Origin: an uncultured Siphonobacter sp.
Lineage (GTDB): Bacteria; Bacteroidota; Bacteroidia; Cytophagales; Spirosomataceae
Length of the DNA stretch: 64,000 nt
Direction of reading: 5' to 3'
Assembly (NCBI GenBank): GCA_913775095.1
Contig: CAJYIW010000019.1
Coordinates: 806,001-870,000, forward strand
The first letter of the stretch is position 1, and the number at the start of each line of letters is the position of its first letter. The notes below the pieces were generated by a model. It was not told where the DNA came from and ran no database searches. It saw nothing but the letters and a program-made list of their open reading frames with translations. Below are positions 27,693 through 36,875 of the stretch, piece by piece. Both the position numbers and the translations under genes were made by a program.

Positions 27693-27731
27693 CAAAAATC
27701 CCCCGACCTTTCAGGAAAGGTCGGGGGGATT
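27693..27731 (-). terminator. clpP terminator
   Basis: A GC-rich hairpin (ATCCCCCCGACCTTT against AAAGGTCGGGGGATTT on the minus strand) follows the clpP stop with a T run. It separates clpP from the acyltransferase-clpX unit. Confidence 0.88.
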
Positions 27732-27752
27732 GCTTATCGAAGGATCCGCTTT

Positions 27753-28448
27753 CTATTTTTCGCGGGTTAATACTTCATCGATTAAACCGTAAACTTTTGC
27801 TTCATCAGCCCGGAACCATTTGTCACGATCGGAGTCAATTTCGATCTGCTCCTTGGTTTGTCCGGTATGGTTAGCCAGAATGGTATATAACTCATCCCGC
27901 AGTTTAACGATTTCACGAGCGGTGATTTCGATGTCTACGGACTGTCCCTGGGCTCCACCGCTGGGCTGGTGAATCATCACACGGGCGTGAGGCAGAGCCG
28001 ATCGTTTGCCAGCGGCACCACCGGCCAGTAACACCGCTCCCATGGAAGCCGCCAGACTGGTACAAATGGTAGCCACGTCCGGACGGATGTACTGCATGGT
28101 GTCGTAGATCCCTAAACCTGCGTACACGGAACCACCGGGGGAATTAATATACATCATGATATCCCGCTTGGAGTCGGCAGACTCCAGGAACAACATCTGA
28201 GCTACAACAATGTTAGCAATGCTATCATCCACGGGCGTTCCGAAGAAGATGATGCGATCGGCCATCAGGCGGGAAAATACGTCTACTTCACGGAAAGGCA
28301 TGGGACGCTCTTCGATCACGGCACGGGTCATGTTTTCTACGTAATGGCCAGCGGATCCCCCTACCTGTTGAAGGTAACGATCTACAGACAGGCCATTCAG
28401 ACCACGGTGGTGTACGGCGTATTTACGGAATTCTTCAGCGTTCAACAT
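27753..28448 (-). CDS. clpP: ATP-dependent Clp protease proteolytic subunit ClpP
   Basis: Serine protease chamber of ClpXP. The ATG at 28448 gives 231 residues. The extra 20 codons up to 28508 are not family-like. The triad is S135 (SLAASMGAV), H160 ([11 protein letters not shown]) and D209 (DSDRDKW). A roughly 25-residue N-terminal stretch precedes the processed core, as in other Bacteroidetes ClpP. tig lies upstream on the same strand, but an HTH gene on the opposite strand is between them. Confidence 0.96.
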   Translation of the reverse strand: MLNAEEFRKYAVHHRGLNGLSVDRYLQQVGGSAGHYVENMTRAVIEERPMPFREVDVFSRLMADRIIFFGTPVDDSIANIVVAQMLFLESADSKRDIMMYINSPGGSVYAGLGIYDTMQYIRPDVATICTSLAASMGAVLLAGGAAGKRSALPHARVMIHQPSGGAQGQSVDIEITAREIVKLRDELYTILANHTGQTKEQIEIDSDRDKWFRADEAKVYGLIDEVLTREK

Positions 28449-28677
28449 GTAATTAGCGTTTGTATTAATTTGGGTTCTGATTCTTTTATGACCGAAACAG
28501 GAATGCACGAATCTGTAAACTGGAAGTTAAAAAAACAAATCCAATGAAAAAACCGGCTCTTTTGATTTCCAATTTCTGACATTCTGTCCGATCTTTCGAC
28601 TGGCACAAAGTTGCTTCCTGCCGGAGACAAGTATCATTGGAATATCCGGCAATTCATCGGAATAACTTGAGAAAACC

Positions 28678-29034
28678 ATGAAAGTTCACGAAAAGATCCG
28701 TCAGCTCCGTTTAGAAAGGGGGTATTCGCAGGAAGTAATGGCCGAAGAATTGCGGATTTCAACTACTGCGTACGGAGACATGGAACGCGGGAAGACCGAA
28801 TTAACGCTAATCCGACTGGAACAGGTGCTCGGCGTATTAGGCACGCCCATTGAACTATTTTTCAACCCGCTTTCCAGGGATACGATTCATCTGGAAAATG
28901 AAAAACTACGGATCGAAAACGAAAAACTGAAGCTGGAAAATCGGTATCTGAAGGAAAAATTTGACGAACGCGTGCTGTCAGAATTATACCGGATTGGGGC
29001 CGCTACCCGCCGCGAACCCATTGGGTTTAAGTGA
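28678..29034 (+). CDS. XRE-type HTH regulator with C-terminal coiled coil
   Basis: 118 residues. An N-terminal helix-turn-helix (KIRQLRLERGYSQEVMAEELRISTTAYGDMERGK, residues 6-40) is followed by a charged coiled coil with repeats of ENEKLRIENEKLKLEN (about 76-92). Small regulators of this build are common in Bacteroidetes. It is oriented against clpP and tig and lies between them, sharing the upstream space with clpP, so it could regulate clpP (inference). Confidence 0.8.
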   Translation: MKVHEKIRQLRLERGYSQEVMAEELRISTTAYGDMERGKTELTLIRLEQVLGVLGTPIELFFNPLSRDTIHLENEKLRIENEKLKLENRYLKEKFDERVLSELYRIGAATRREPIGFK

Positions 29035-29312
29035 GTTTGAGAACGTTTGAAATAAGTTTGACGAGGTTTGAGACAGTTTGAGGCCATTGGATGTTTGAAC
29101 GTTCTGATACCAGAGAGATAGGATGACAGGACCTTCTCTACTACTCAAACGATTTATTCAAACCCTCAAACTAGCATCAAACATTCATACTCTCAAACTA
29201 GTATCAACTAATCAAACAACTCACAAAACCTATAACAAAAAAAGGTTTGAAGCCAAAGCGTATTTTAACGCTCTCACTTCAAACCTTTTCAAACAATACT
29301 CAAATTTTCTAT
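29035..29312. repeat. GTTTGAG / CTCAAAC repeat block including the tig terminator
   Basis: The left half holds five or six GTTTGAG-like units, while the right half holds their reverse complements (TCAAAC, CTCAAAC), so the block can fold back on itself. The last part, AAAGGTTTGAAG (29240-29252) pairing with CTTCAAACCTTTT, with an inner AGCGT/ACGCT stem, is a plausible terminator for tig. I see no gene in it. Confidence 0.7.
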
Positions 29313-29315
29313 TGC

Positions 29316-30635
29316 TTACTCAGCCAGACCAGACTTCGCTTTGAAGCTTTCTACGTCAATGGGTTGAGCGTTGGTTTTTACCTGCGTCAGGATGAAATCC
29401 ATGGTTTTGCCACCGTACACGCGGTTGAACACGTTCATGTAATTCTGTCCTTTATTTTCCTGAAGATAGTTCTGAGCTACTTTCTTGATAACGTCGCCCA
29501 TACCATTGTCATCCCCATAGATACCAAACTGCTGACGAACCATGGCTTCCGCGTAGGTATTGACGTCTTCCGCTTCTACTTTGATATCAGCCGCTTCAGC
29601 AACTTTGTTACGGATCAGCGTCCAGCGAAGATCACTGGCGAATTTGTCGAAATCTTTCTCAACTTCTTCTTCCGTGATTTCACCCTGATTCGTTTCCAGT
29701 AACCACTGCTTCAGGAATTCGTTCGGCAGTTCGATCTGGATGTTTTCCAGTAACATTTTCTGAACGTCGTCACGCAGCAGGAATTCAGCTTCACGCTTGT
29801 AATTTTCCTGAATCACATTCGTCAGTTCCGTTTTGAATTCTTCTTCAGAAGAAACTTTTCCGGGACCTAATACTTTGTCGAAAAATTCCTGATTCAGCTC
29901 AGCTTCCTGGTTGCGGGTGATGTCTTCGATGGTGAATTCAAATTCACCGGAAAGATCTTCACGGCTCGTCGCCAGTTTCAGGCCGTTGGCATCAGCGAAT
30001 AATTTCTGAATATCAAACGTCAGGACTTCGTCTTTTTTCTTGCCTAAGAACCAGCCCAGAGCTTCTTCCGTTACTTTGTCCGTAGGGATCGCTGATTTTT
30101 CGGTGTACTCGCCTTGCTTGAATGTTCCGTATACCAGATCACCAGCGGCTACTTCTTCCACGTGAGCATGTTCGCCCGTACGTTTCTTCAGATCAGCCAG
30201 GGTATCTTCGTATTCTTTGTCTCCTGCCTGAATTTCGAACGCGTTCACTTCAGGAAGTTTCGTGAAGTCAACGTCAAAATCAGAAGCCAGACCTAAGTTG
30301 TAAACGAATTCGAATTCTTTCTGAGTATCCCAGTTGATTTCGTTAGCCTTTTCACGGTCAGGCATGGGATCACCTACTACTAATAACTTAGATTCACGCA
30401 GGTAATCATTCACTGCTTTGGAAAGCGTCTCGTTTACTTCATCCACCAGGATGCTTTTACCGTATAAACGCTGAATCACAGAAGTAGGAACCTTGCCAGG
30501 ACGGAATCCTTTGATGTTAGCCTGCTTGCTGTATTCTTTGATTTTCTTATCTACCTGAGGCTGATAGTCTTCGGGTGTTAACGCGATTTTCAGAGAAGCT
30601 TCGGTAGTGCTGCTTTTGTCGAGCGTAATGTTCAT
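29316..30635 (-). CDS. tig: Trigger factor
   Basis: Ribosome-bound chaperone for nascent chains. 439 residues. The ribosome-docking signature GFRPGKVP is near residues 43-50, after NITLDKSSTTEASLKIAL. The central PPIase-like part (GDLVYGTFKQGEY) is weakly conserved, as usual in Bacteroidetes. The helical C-terminal arm (EEFKTELTNVIQENYKREAEF) is present. It is upstream of clpP and clpX, the conserved tig-clpP-clpX neighbourhood. Confidence 0.95.
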   Translation of the reverse strand: MNITLDKSSTTEASLKIALTPEDYQPQVDKKIKEYSKQANIKGFRPGKVPTSVIQRLYGKSILVDEVNETLSKAVNDYLRESKLLVVGDPMPDREKANEINWDTQKEFEFVYNLGLASDFDVDFTKLPEVNAFEIQAGDKEYEDTLADLKKRTGEHAHVEEVAAGDLVYGTFKQGEYTEKSAIPTDKVTEEALGWFLGKKKDEVLTFDIQKLFADANGLKLATSREDLSGEFEFTIEDITRNQEAELNQEFFDKVLGPGKVSSEEEFKTELTNVIQENYKREAEFLLRDDVQKMLLENIQIELPNEFLKQWLLETNQGEITEEEVEKDFDKFASDLRWTLIRNKVAEAADIKVEAEDVNTYAEAMVRQQFGIYGDDNGMGDVIKKVAQNYLQENKGQNYMNVFNRVYGGKTMDFILTQVKTNAQPIDVESFKAKSGLAE

Positions 30636-30740
30636 GTTGATCTAGAATCGAAATCCGTACCTGAGTCTATTTGCTCTTAAACGTAAGTTCAGATATGAGA
30701 GGAATACGGAAATTAAAGAATACAAATGGACTAAAAATTA

Positions 30741-30771
30741 AAAAAACCCTCAGAATCAGGGACTCTGAGGG
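30741..30771 (-). terminator. tRNA-Leu terminator
   Basis: On the minus strand CCCTCAGA pairs with TCTGAGGG, followed by seven T, just after the tRNA-Leu gene. Confidence 0.88.
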
Positions 30772-30808
30772 CTAAATCACCTGCTGCACTCAACATCGGT
30801 TTTTTACG

Positions 30809-30890
30809 TACGGACGGGGGGACTCGAACCCCCACGCCTTGCGACACTAGATCCTAAGTCTAGCACGTCTACCAATTCCGCCACGTCCGT
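30809..30890 (-). tRNA. tRNA-Leu (anticodon UAG)
   Basis: The acceptor stem is ACGGACG/CGTCCGT, discriminator A. The anticodon stem CTAGA/TCTAG encloses loop CTTAGGA, so the anticodon is UAG. A long variable arm typical of class II leucine tRNA follows, then GGGGG-TTCGAGT-CCCCC as T arm. CCA is not encoded. Confidence 0.95.
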
Positions 30891-31167
30891 GTAACCTGGG
30901 ATTTTCCAATTCAAAGTAAAATCTTCAACAGACCTTTCTTCGATTTCGGAACGCAAAGGTATGTTCTTATTTTTCGTTTGTCAATACCCTTTCAAACTTT
31001 CTTATAATTTTTCTTCCCTTTGACTCATGTTATCTTTCTGTTATGTATATTAGTTTCTACGATGTTTCAGGAATGATCCAGCGGATTCCTTTTCCCCAAA
31101 GCTGAAGAGTTTTCTTCTTATTGAAAGACTTAACCCTTCTTCAATCCCATTTGATATCAGGGTGCTG

Positions 31168-33420
31168 ATGAGTACAGTAGAACTTACGATTGACCTAGAG
31201 GCAGAACGCCAGGAAATATTGAAGCGGTACCGCAAGTTATTGCGTACGGCCAAACCCTTTTTAAAGGATAACGATGCCAAATTAATCAAGAAGGCATTTA
31301 CCCTTGCAGCCGATGCCCATAAGGACATGCGACGCAAAACGGGAGAACCTTACATCTATCACCCCATCGCCGTTGCCCAGATTTGCGTCGAGGAGATTGG
31401 TCTAGGAACTACTGCCATTATCTGTGCCCTGATGCACGATGTGGTGGAAGATACTGATATCACCCTGGACGACATCGAAGCCATGTTTGGGAACAAAGTG
31501 TCCAAGATCATCGATGGGCTTACCAAAATCGCCGGGATCTTTGAACAGGGGGCGTCGGCTCAGGCGGAAAACTTCCGAAAGTTGCTACTGACGCTGTCAG
31601 AAGACGTCCGGGTTATTCTCATCAAACTCGCGGACCGTCTGCATAACATGCGAACGCTCAGTTCGATGAGCCGGGATAAGCAGTTAAAAATTGCTTCAGA
31701 GACGACGTATCTGTACGCTCCCCTGGCCCACCGGCTGGGTTTGTACACCATCAAAACGGAACTGGAGGATTTATACCTGAAATACGCCGAACCCAAGATC
31801 TACAAAGAGATTGCGGCGAAACTCAAGTCTACCAAAACCCGGCGGCAGCAGTTCATTCGAGAATTTATTCGTCCCATCGAGAAAGACCTTCGCAGCGAAG
31901 GCATTCATTTTGTCATCAAAGGCCGTCCTAAATCGATTCACTCGATCTGGAATAAAATTAAAAATCAGGGCAAAAGCTTTGAGGAAATCTACGACCTTTT
32001 TGCCATTCGGGTTATCATCGAATCGACACCTGACCAGGAAAAATCCCTCTGCTGGCGGGCGTATTCCATCGTAACGGATCATTACCGTCCCAACCCCGAA
32101 CGGCTCCGCGACTGGATTTCAAACCCCCGGGCTAATGGCTATGAGTCTCTGCATACGACGGTGATGAGCAGCTCTGGTCAGTGGGTTGAGGTACAGGTTC
32201 GCTCCCGCCGGATGGATGAAATCGCTGAAAAGGGCTATGCGGCTCACTGGAAATACAAGGGTAACAATACCAACGTTAACGAGGGTATCGACGCCTGGCT
32301 GAATCAGGTTCGGGAAGTACTTGAACACAATGACAGCTCGGCCATCGAATTCATCAATGACTTTCGCGGCCATCTGTTTCAGGATGAAGTTTTTGTCTTT
32401 ACGCCTAAAGGGGATCTGAAGGTATTACAGGCCGGTTCGACGGCTCTGGATTTTGCCTATTCCATTCACTCGCAGATTGGTTCCCGCTGTCTGGGAGCAA
32501 AAGTCAACGGGAAGCTCGTGGAGATCAGCCATGTGCTAAAAAATGGCGATCAGGTAGAAATTCTGACTTCGACCAAGCAATCGCCCCGCGAAGACTGGCT
32601 GAAATTTGTCATTACGACCAAAGCCCGGGCTAATATCAAGGAAGCCCTCAAAGAGATTAATCGTCAGCACGTAACCGAAGGCCGGGAGATTGTTGGGAAA
32701 AAACTGAAAAACCTCGGGCTGGAATTGTCCTTCGACATTACTAACCAGCTAAGAGCCTATTTCAACGCCCGTGACCCGAATGACCTGTTCTACCGCTTTG
32801 GCCGGGGATTTCTGAATGTAGACGATATCAAGCGTTGGAAAGCTGCCCGTGATGCTCACAAACGAGCCCAGGAAGCCAAGTCCATGCTGAATGGAAATCC
32901 GGAAGACAGTAAGTCAATTGTCAAGGAATTGAAGCGGGTACACGGCGACCGCCCGGATTCTGATATGCTGCTCATTGGGGAGGATATGGACAAATTTGAC
33001 TATACCCTTGCCGCCTGCTGTAATCCCATTCCCGGGGATGAGGTGTTTGGCTTTGTTACCGTTAACGAAGGAATCAAGATTCATAAAACGACCTGCAAGA
33101 ATGCCCGGGAGCTGTTATCCACGCACGGCAATCGGGTGATCAAGGCCAAATGGTCCAGTCAGCTGGTCGCCTTTCTGGCCGGCATCCGCATCAAAGGGAC
33201 GGATCGGGTGGGTCTGGTTAATGACGTCACCAAAGTCATCTCTAAAGAGCATAAGGTGAATATGCGGTCGATTATCGTTGATACGAATGAAGGGGGAATT
33301 TTTGACGGCAAAATTAAGTTATACGTTCACGACACCGAGCATCTTAATACGCTCATTAGCAAACTGAAAAAAGTGAAAGGCGTATTTGAGGTATTGCGTT
33401 TTGAATATTCGGAAAACTAA
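31168..33420 (+). CDS. Bifunctional (p)ppGpp synthetase/hydrolase, RelA/SpoT homologue
   Basis: 750 residues from the ATG at 31168. An in-frame GTG two codons upstream exists. The N-terminal HD hydrolase is intact (YHPIAVAQIC, HDVVEDTD, KLADRLHNMRTL). The synthetase domain follows (GRPKSIHSIWNKI; RVIIES; NPRANGYESLHTTV), then TGS (VFVFTPKGDLKVLQAGSTALDFAYSIHS), a conserved Cys/zinc-finger-like region (AACCNPIPGDEVFGF) and a C-terminal ACT domain. Both active sites look complete, so it is a bifunctional Rel. It controls growth in starvation. It is transcribed alone. Confidence 0.95.
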   Translation: MSTVELTIDLEAERQEILKRYRKLLRTAKPFLKDNDAKLIKKAFTLAADAHKDMRRKTGEPYIYHPIAVAQICVEEIGLGTTAIICALMHDVVEDTDITLDDIEAMFGNKVSKIIDGLTKIAGIFEQGASAQAENFRKLLLTLSEDVRVILIKLADRLHNMRTLSSMSRDKQLKIASETTYLYAPLAHRLGLYTIKTELEDLYLKYAEPKIYKEIAAKLKSTKTRRQQFIREFIRPIEKDLRSEGIHFVIKGRPKSIHSIWNKIKNQGKSFEEIYDLFAIRVIIESTPDQEKSLCWRAYSIVTDHYRPNPERLRDWISNPRANGYESLHTTVMSSSGQWVEVQVRSRRMDEIAEKGYAAHWKYKGNNTNVNEGIDAWLNQVREVLEHNDSSAIEFINDFRGHLFQDEVFVFTPKGDLKVLQAGSTALDFAYSIHSQIGSRCLGAKVNGKLVEISHVLKNGDQVEILTSTKQSPREDWLKFVITTKARANIKEALKEINRQHVTEGREIVGKKLKNLGLELSFDITNQLRAYFNARDPNDLFYRFGRGFLNVDDIKRWKAARDAHKRAQEAKSMLNGNPEDSKSIVKELKRVHGDRPDSDMLLIGEDMDKFDYTLAACCNPIPGDEVFGFVTVNEGIKIHKTTCKNARELLSTHGNRVIKAKWSSQLVAFLAGIRIKGTDRVGLVNDVTKVISKEHKVNMRSIIVDTNEGGIFDGKIKLYVHDTEHLNTLISKLKKVKGVFEVLRFEYSEN

Positions 33421-33564
33421 GTCCGTATTCTGCCTCCTCATCATCGAATTATTCATCCAAACTACTACGGACAGGGCTATAATGAATCTAAATTCTTAAG
33501 GAGTTGACAATTCTCTAAGATAAAGTCCCAAAATGCCCTTTCTTTGCACTTTATTCTGAAAAAA

Positions 33565-34065
33565 ATGCCTCTTAACGAATCGAGTTTTACGACGGTGAGG
33601 CAGATCTTCACCGCGTTTCTGGAAAATAAAGGTCTTCGTAAAACCCCCGAACGTTTTGCGATTCTGGAGGAGATTTATTCTCGTGATGACCATTTTGACG
33701 TAGAAGAACTCTACGTTTCCATGAAGAACAAAAAGTACCAGGTTTCCAGAGCTACGGTCTACAACACCCTGGATGTGCTGGTAGAGTGTAACCTCGTAAC
33801 CAAACACCAGTTTGGTAAAAATCAGGCTCAGTACGAAAAATCATACGGCCGTCGCCAGCACGATCACCTGATCTGCACCGACTGCCATCACGTTACTGAA
33901 TTCTGCGACCCCCGGGTACAGAACATTCAAAGCATGGTTGGCGACATGATGCAATCGAATATCATGCACCACAGCCTGATCTTTTACGGGTCTTGTACCA
34001 AACCGAATTGCGAGAATCGTAAATCAATGCTCACAGGGCAACCTTACGCTCTGACGAACGAATAA
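33565..34065 (+). CDS. Fur-family metalloregulator
   Basis: 166 residues from the ATG at 33565. A TTG at 33544 is a weak alternative. The winged helix ([41 protein letters not shown]) is typical of Fur. [18 protein letters not shown] carries the metal-binding His and Cys residues, with a second Cys pair (CTKPNCEN) near the C-terminus. Whether it is Fur, PerR or Zur cannot be settled by sequence alone. It is a candidate regulator of the palindromes at 48.99 and 49.21 kb. Confidence 0.93.
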   Translation: MPLNESSFTTVRQIFTAFLENKGLRKTPERFAILEEIYSRDDHFDVEELYVSMKNKKYQVSRATVYNTLDVLVECNLVTKHQFGKNQAQYEKSYGRRQHDHLICTDCHHVTEFCDPRVQNIQSMVGDMMQSNIMHHSLIFYGSCTKPNCENRKSMLTGQPYALTNE

Positions 34066-34080
34066 TACGGGTCAACACGA

Positions 34081-34113
34081 CATCCGGCTTCATACCCGAA
34101 GCCGGATTTTTGT
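34081..34113 (+). terminator. Terminator after the fur-family gene
   Basis: ATCCGGCTTC pairs with GAAGCCGGAT across a 6-nt loop, followed by a T run, about 20 nt after the stop. Confidence 0.88.
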
Positions 34114-34141
34114 GTTTACTCCCTAAATTTTAAATTGTACA

Positions 34142-35431
34142 ATGAAAGTTGACGTATTGCTGGGCCTTCAATGGGGCGACGAAGGCAAAGGGAAAATTGT
34201 GGACGTATTGGCTCCACAATATCAGGTTGTAGCCCGTTTTCAGGGAGGCCCCAATGCCGGGCACACGCTGGAATTCGAAGGAAAAAAGCACGTATTGCAC
34301 CAGATTCCTTCGGGTGTGTTCCGTTCCGAAGTTTTGAATATCATTGGAAATGGTCTGGTACTGGATCCTATCGTATTCAAGAAAGAAATTGAAGGCCTGA
34401 GCGAAAAATTCGGTATGGATCTGACTAAGAACCTGCTGATTTCTAAGAAAACCGCCATTATTCTTCCTTCACACCGCCTGTTGGACGCGGCTTACGAAAA
34501 AGCAAAGGGTGACTCCAAGATTGGATCAACGCTTCGCGGGATTGGTCCTACTTACACCGATAAAGTTTCGCGTCAGGGCTTACGCGTGGGTGATGTGCTT
34601 TCGCCTAACTTCCAGGAAAAATACAATCGTCTGGTAGACACACATAAGATGATTCTGGGCTTCTACAATTTCGAATACGATCTTGCCGAAGCCGAACAGC
34701 AGTTCTTCGACTCTATCGAATTCCTGAAGCAATTCAAACTGGAAGAAACGGAATATGTCATTAACCAGGCCATCTCTGAAGGAAAAACCATTCTGGCGGA
34801 AGGTGCTCAGGGTTCTTTATTAGATATTGATTTTGGTTCGTATCCTTTCGTAACCAGTTCTACTACTACTGCGGCTGGGGTTTGTACCGGCCTGGGCGTT
34901 GCTCCCAAAAATGTAGGTGAAGTTTATGGTATCTTCAAGGCTTACTGTACTCGCGTAGGAAGCGGTCCTTTCCCAACGGAACTGAACGACGAAGTAGGCG
35001 AACGCATCCGTCAGGAAGGCCGTGAGTTTGGAGCTACGACCGGTCGCTCGCGTCGGACGGGCTGGCTGGATTTACCCGCTCTGAAATACGCCATGATGAT
35101 CAACGGCGTGACACAACTGATCATGATGAAAGTGGACGTGCTGAATATCTTTGATGAAATCAAAGTTTGTACGCATTACCAATTGCCCGATGGCACGGTA
35201 ACGGAACAGATTCCTCACGATCTGAACGACATTGAAATCACGCCGGTTTACAAAACCTTTAAAGGCTGGCAAACGGATCTGAGCAGCTACCACTGCTACG
35301 ACGAGTTACCCGCCGAACTTTCAGCGTACATCAACTTCCTGGAAGAGGATTTAAAATTACCCATCAGCTTTATCTCTACAGGCCCTGACCGTGAAGCCAT
35401 TATTCACCGGGAATCTCAACTTAGTGCGTAA
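34142..35431 (+). CDS. purA: Adenylosuccinate synthetase
   Basis: GTP-dependent first step from IMP to AMP. 429 residues of standard length. The GTP loop QWGDEGKGK is at residues 10-18, NAGHT and the IMP-binding TTRG-like segment (STLRGIGPTYTDK) are present, and GRSRRTGWLDLPALKYA is conserved. It is a single gene with its own terminator. Confidence 0.98.
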   Translation: MKVDVLLGLQWGDEGKGKIVDVLAPQYQVVARFQGGPNAGHTLEFEGKKHVLHQIPSGVFRSEVLNIIGNGLVLDPIVFKKEIEGLSEKFGMDLTKNLLISKKTAIILPSHRLLDAAYEKAKGDSKIGSTLRGIGPTYTDKVSRQGLRVGDVLSPNFQEKYNRLVDTHKMILGFYNFEYDLAEAEQQFFDSIEFLKQFKLEETEYVINQAISEGKTILAEGAQGSLLDIDFGSYPFVTSSTTTAAGVCTGLGVAPKNVGEVYGIFKAYCTRVGSGPFPTELNDEVGERIRQEGREFGATTGRSRRTGWLDLPALKYAMMINGVTQLIMMKVDVLNIFDEIKVCTHYQLPDGTVTEQIPHDLNDIEITPVYKTFKGWQTDLSSYHCYDELPAELSAYINFLEEDLKLPISFISTGPDREAIIHRESQLSA

Positions 35432-35458
35432 GCATCGTGAGTTTAGGGTTTTGAGTTA

Positions 35459-35506
35459 AAAAGAGAAGCCGTTTCCTGAATGATTCAGGAAACGGCTTCT
35501 CTTTTC
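35459..35506 (+). terminator. purA terminator
   Basis: A 21-bp near-perfect stem (AAAAGAGAAGCCGTTTCCTG and its complement) with a tiny loop, ending in TTTT. Unusually long and strong. Confidence 0.9.
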
Positions 35507-35570
35507 ATGTTAAGGGTATTCAAAAGGTTATTTCGTCCAAGTTGAATACGCGGGCGGATTTGCATACGCA

Positions 35571-35783
35571 CTTTCGGATTTATAATCCGAAAGCCCTCTG
35601 TAAGGGATTTATAATCCCTGAAGTAACGCTGACCGCCTCTTACTCAGACGCGATAAAGTTGCGTCTCTACTTGAACTGCTTGATTAGCTATTGTTTCGGA
35701 TTGGCAGTCATCCGCCCTGGTTAGTGTGCTCCCCAAACACTATGCTTTTTATTTATGGCTGGTGAGGACACCAGCCAGGGCGG
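35571..35783. repeat. Cluster of REP-like palindromes (GGATT-TAT-AATCC and others)
   Basis: Gene-free stretch after purA. CTTTCGGATT-TAT-AATCCGAAAG forms a perfect hairpin at 35571-35593. AGGGATT-TAT-AATCCCT forms another at 35603-35619. GACGC/GCGTC pairs at 35647-35665. GGCTGGTG-AGGA-CACCAGCC is at 35757-35776, nested with an outer pair CCGCCCTGG (35712-35720) and CCAGGGCGG (35775-35783). Three-nt loops and repeated cores mark this as REP-type DNA. Confidence 0.8.
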
Positions 35784-35794
35784 GAGTTCATTTA

Positions 35795-36409
35795 ATGTCG
35801 TTTAATAATATTTACTTTAGCGGTATTCTAAAGACTTATATAATGATTCATTTGAAAAACCTAATATTCAGCATTCAAATAGTTGATGATTCATCTTTCA
35901 ATTTAAGTATTGATAGCCCATCTACCTATGATAAAGTGATTCAAATGGATGAAGATCAAGAATATTCGTCAACTTCTCAACACGCTATTAAGGTTTTTAA
36001 AGATGAGAAACTAATACAATCTGCTATTATTCTGGCTAGTAATGGTAAAACTGGGGTGTACAACGGCACTGCTTTATTAAATAATATGGACTTAATTATA
36101 CGTTGCAGTAATAAGGTATTTAACTTGGCACTACCGGAACTAACTATAAATTGGTTCGCAACGGTAGATCCAATAACCTGTTTCTCTGTTTTTAGCTATA
36201 ATGATTCATACATAACCCATGGAGAGTTAAGCATTTCAAGAATTAGTAAGTATGGAAAAATAATGTGGAGCTTTTCAGGTGAAGATATTTTTCTAAATCT
36301 TGAAAATGAATATAACTTTCAATTACATGAAAATCACATTAGCATAATCGATTTTGGTGATAGAAGTTATAATATTGATTACGATGGTAATGAAATAGTG
36401 CTTAATTAA
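35795..36409 (+). CDS. AT-rich hypothetical protein, possible cargo or immunity-like gene
   Basis: I do not recognise this protein. It has about 205 residues if it starts at 35795 (MSFNN), or 189 from 35843 (MIHLKN). An earlier in-frame start at 35726 runs through the palindrome cluster and is unlikely. Composition switches to AT-rich near 35790 and back after 36440. The protein is soluble and rich in beta strands, with short acidic patches and no signal peptide. REP-type palindromes flank it on both sides. Lone AT-rich genes of this build are often toxin-immunity or accessory genes, but no motif proves that. Confidence 0.5.
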   Translation: MSFNNIYFSGILKTYIMIHLKNLIFSIQIVDDSSFNLSIDSPSTYDKVIQMDEDQEYSSTSQHAIKVFKDEKLIQSAIILASNGKTGVYNGTALLNNMDLIIRCSNKVFNLALPELTINWFATVDPITCFSVFSYNDSYITHGELSISRISKYGKIMWSFSGEDIFLNLENEYNFQLHENHISIIDFGDRSYNIDYDGNEIVLN

Positions 36410-36456
36410 TATTATAAATTGTCAGTAAATCTGGACTAATCAAACTACGCTCTTTC

Positions 36457-36595
36457 GGATTTATAATCCCTGAAGTGTTCTTGCTAACCAGTTCATAATT
36501 AGCTGAAGAGACATTGGCCAAGGCAGGAGACTATTTCTCTACCAATAACCCCGAGTCATCACCCGGGGCTACTCAGGTTTAACCCCTCCGGGGTT
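36457..36595. repeat. REP-like palindromes downstream of the AT-rich gene
   Basis: GGATT-TAT-AATCC recurs at 36457-36469, with TCTTTC on its left and CTGAAGT on its right. CCCCG/CGGGG pairs at 36549-36568, and AACCCC-TCC-GGGGTT is at 36581-36595. The first is a mosaic of the two upstream copies at 35571 and 35603. Confidence 0.8.
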
Positions 36596-36643
36596 ATTCC
36601 CATTTCAAAACGTCTCCCCTATCTTTATGGGTTTTCCCTTTTC

Positions 36644-36678
36644 AACTCCAAACTCCAAACTCCAAACTCCAAACTCCA
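36644..36678. repeat. Five tandem AACTCCA units
   Basis: Five perfect 7-bp copies, followed by a GC-rich palindromic spot (GCGGCCGC) and one more degenerate copy. The same motif in inverted form occurs near 1.8, 2.3 and 35.4 kb. Confidence 0.9.
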
Positions 36679-36713
36679 AACCGCAGCGGCGGCCGCTCCA
36701 AACTCATACAAAC

Positions 36714-36737
36714 AAAAAACCTCGGCAACACCGAGGT
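36714..36737 (-). terminator. leuS-side terminator
   Basis: On the minus strand ACCTCGG-TGTTG-CCGAGGT is followed by TTTTTTG. It ends transcription from leuS after the 85-nt palindrome. Confidence 0.82.
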
Positions 36738-36757
36738 CTTTCTGCCTAACCATTAAA

Positions 36758-36842
36758 CATTTCAACTTAAACACTAAAGCCGGAAGGCCTCTTGCTGTTG
36801 AAGAGACGATCCGGCTCGGGTGTTACTCTTAGTGCTGAAATG
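36758..36842. other. 85-nt nested palindrome downstream of leuS
   Basis: Four stems nest symmetrically: CATTTCA/TGAAATG (36758-36764, 36836-36842), CACTAA/TTAGTG (36772-36777, 36829-36834), AGCCGGA/TCCGGCT (36778-36784, 36810-36816) and CTCTT/AAGAG (36789-36793, 36801-36805). It begins 33 nt after the leuS stop. It could be a 3'-UTR structure, a small RNA or a protein-binding site. Confidence 0.6.
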
Positions 36843-36875
36843 AAAATACTTCCGATTTCAGGATAGTACAGGATA

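Noticed and set aside
31560..32373. Several minus-strand open frames opposite relA/spoT
   Set aside because: They mirror the codon pattern of a well-conserved gene on the other strand and show no domain.
36644..36678. Possible CRISPR or telomere-like array
   Set aside because: Seven-bp units in direct tandem with no spacers; a microsatellite.
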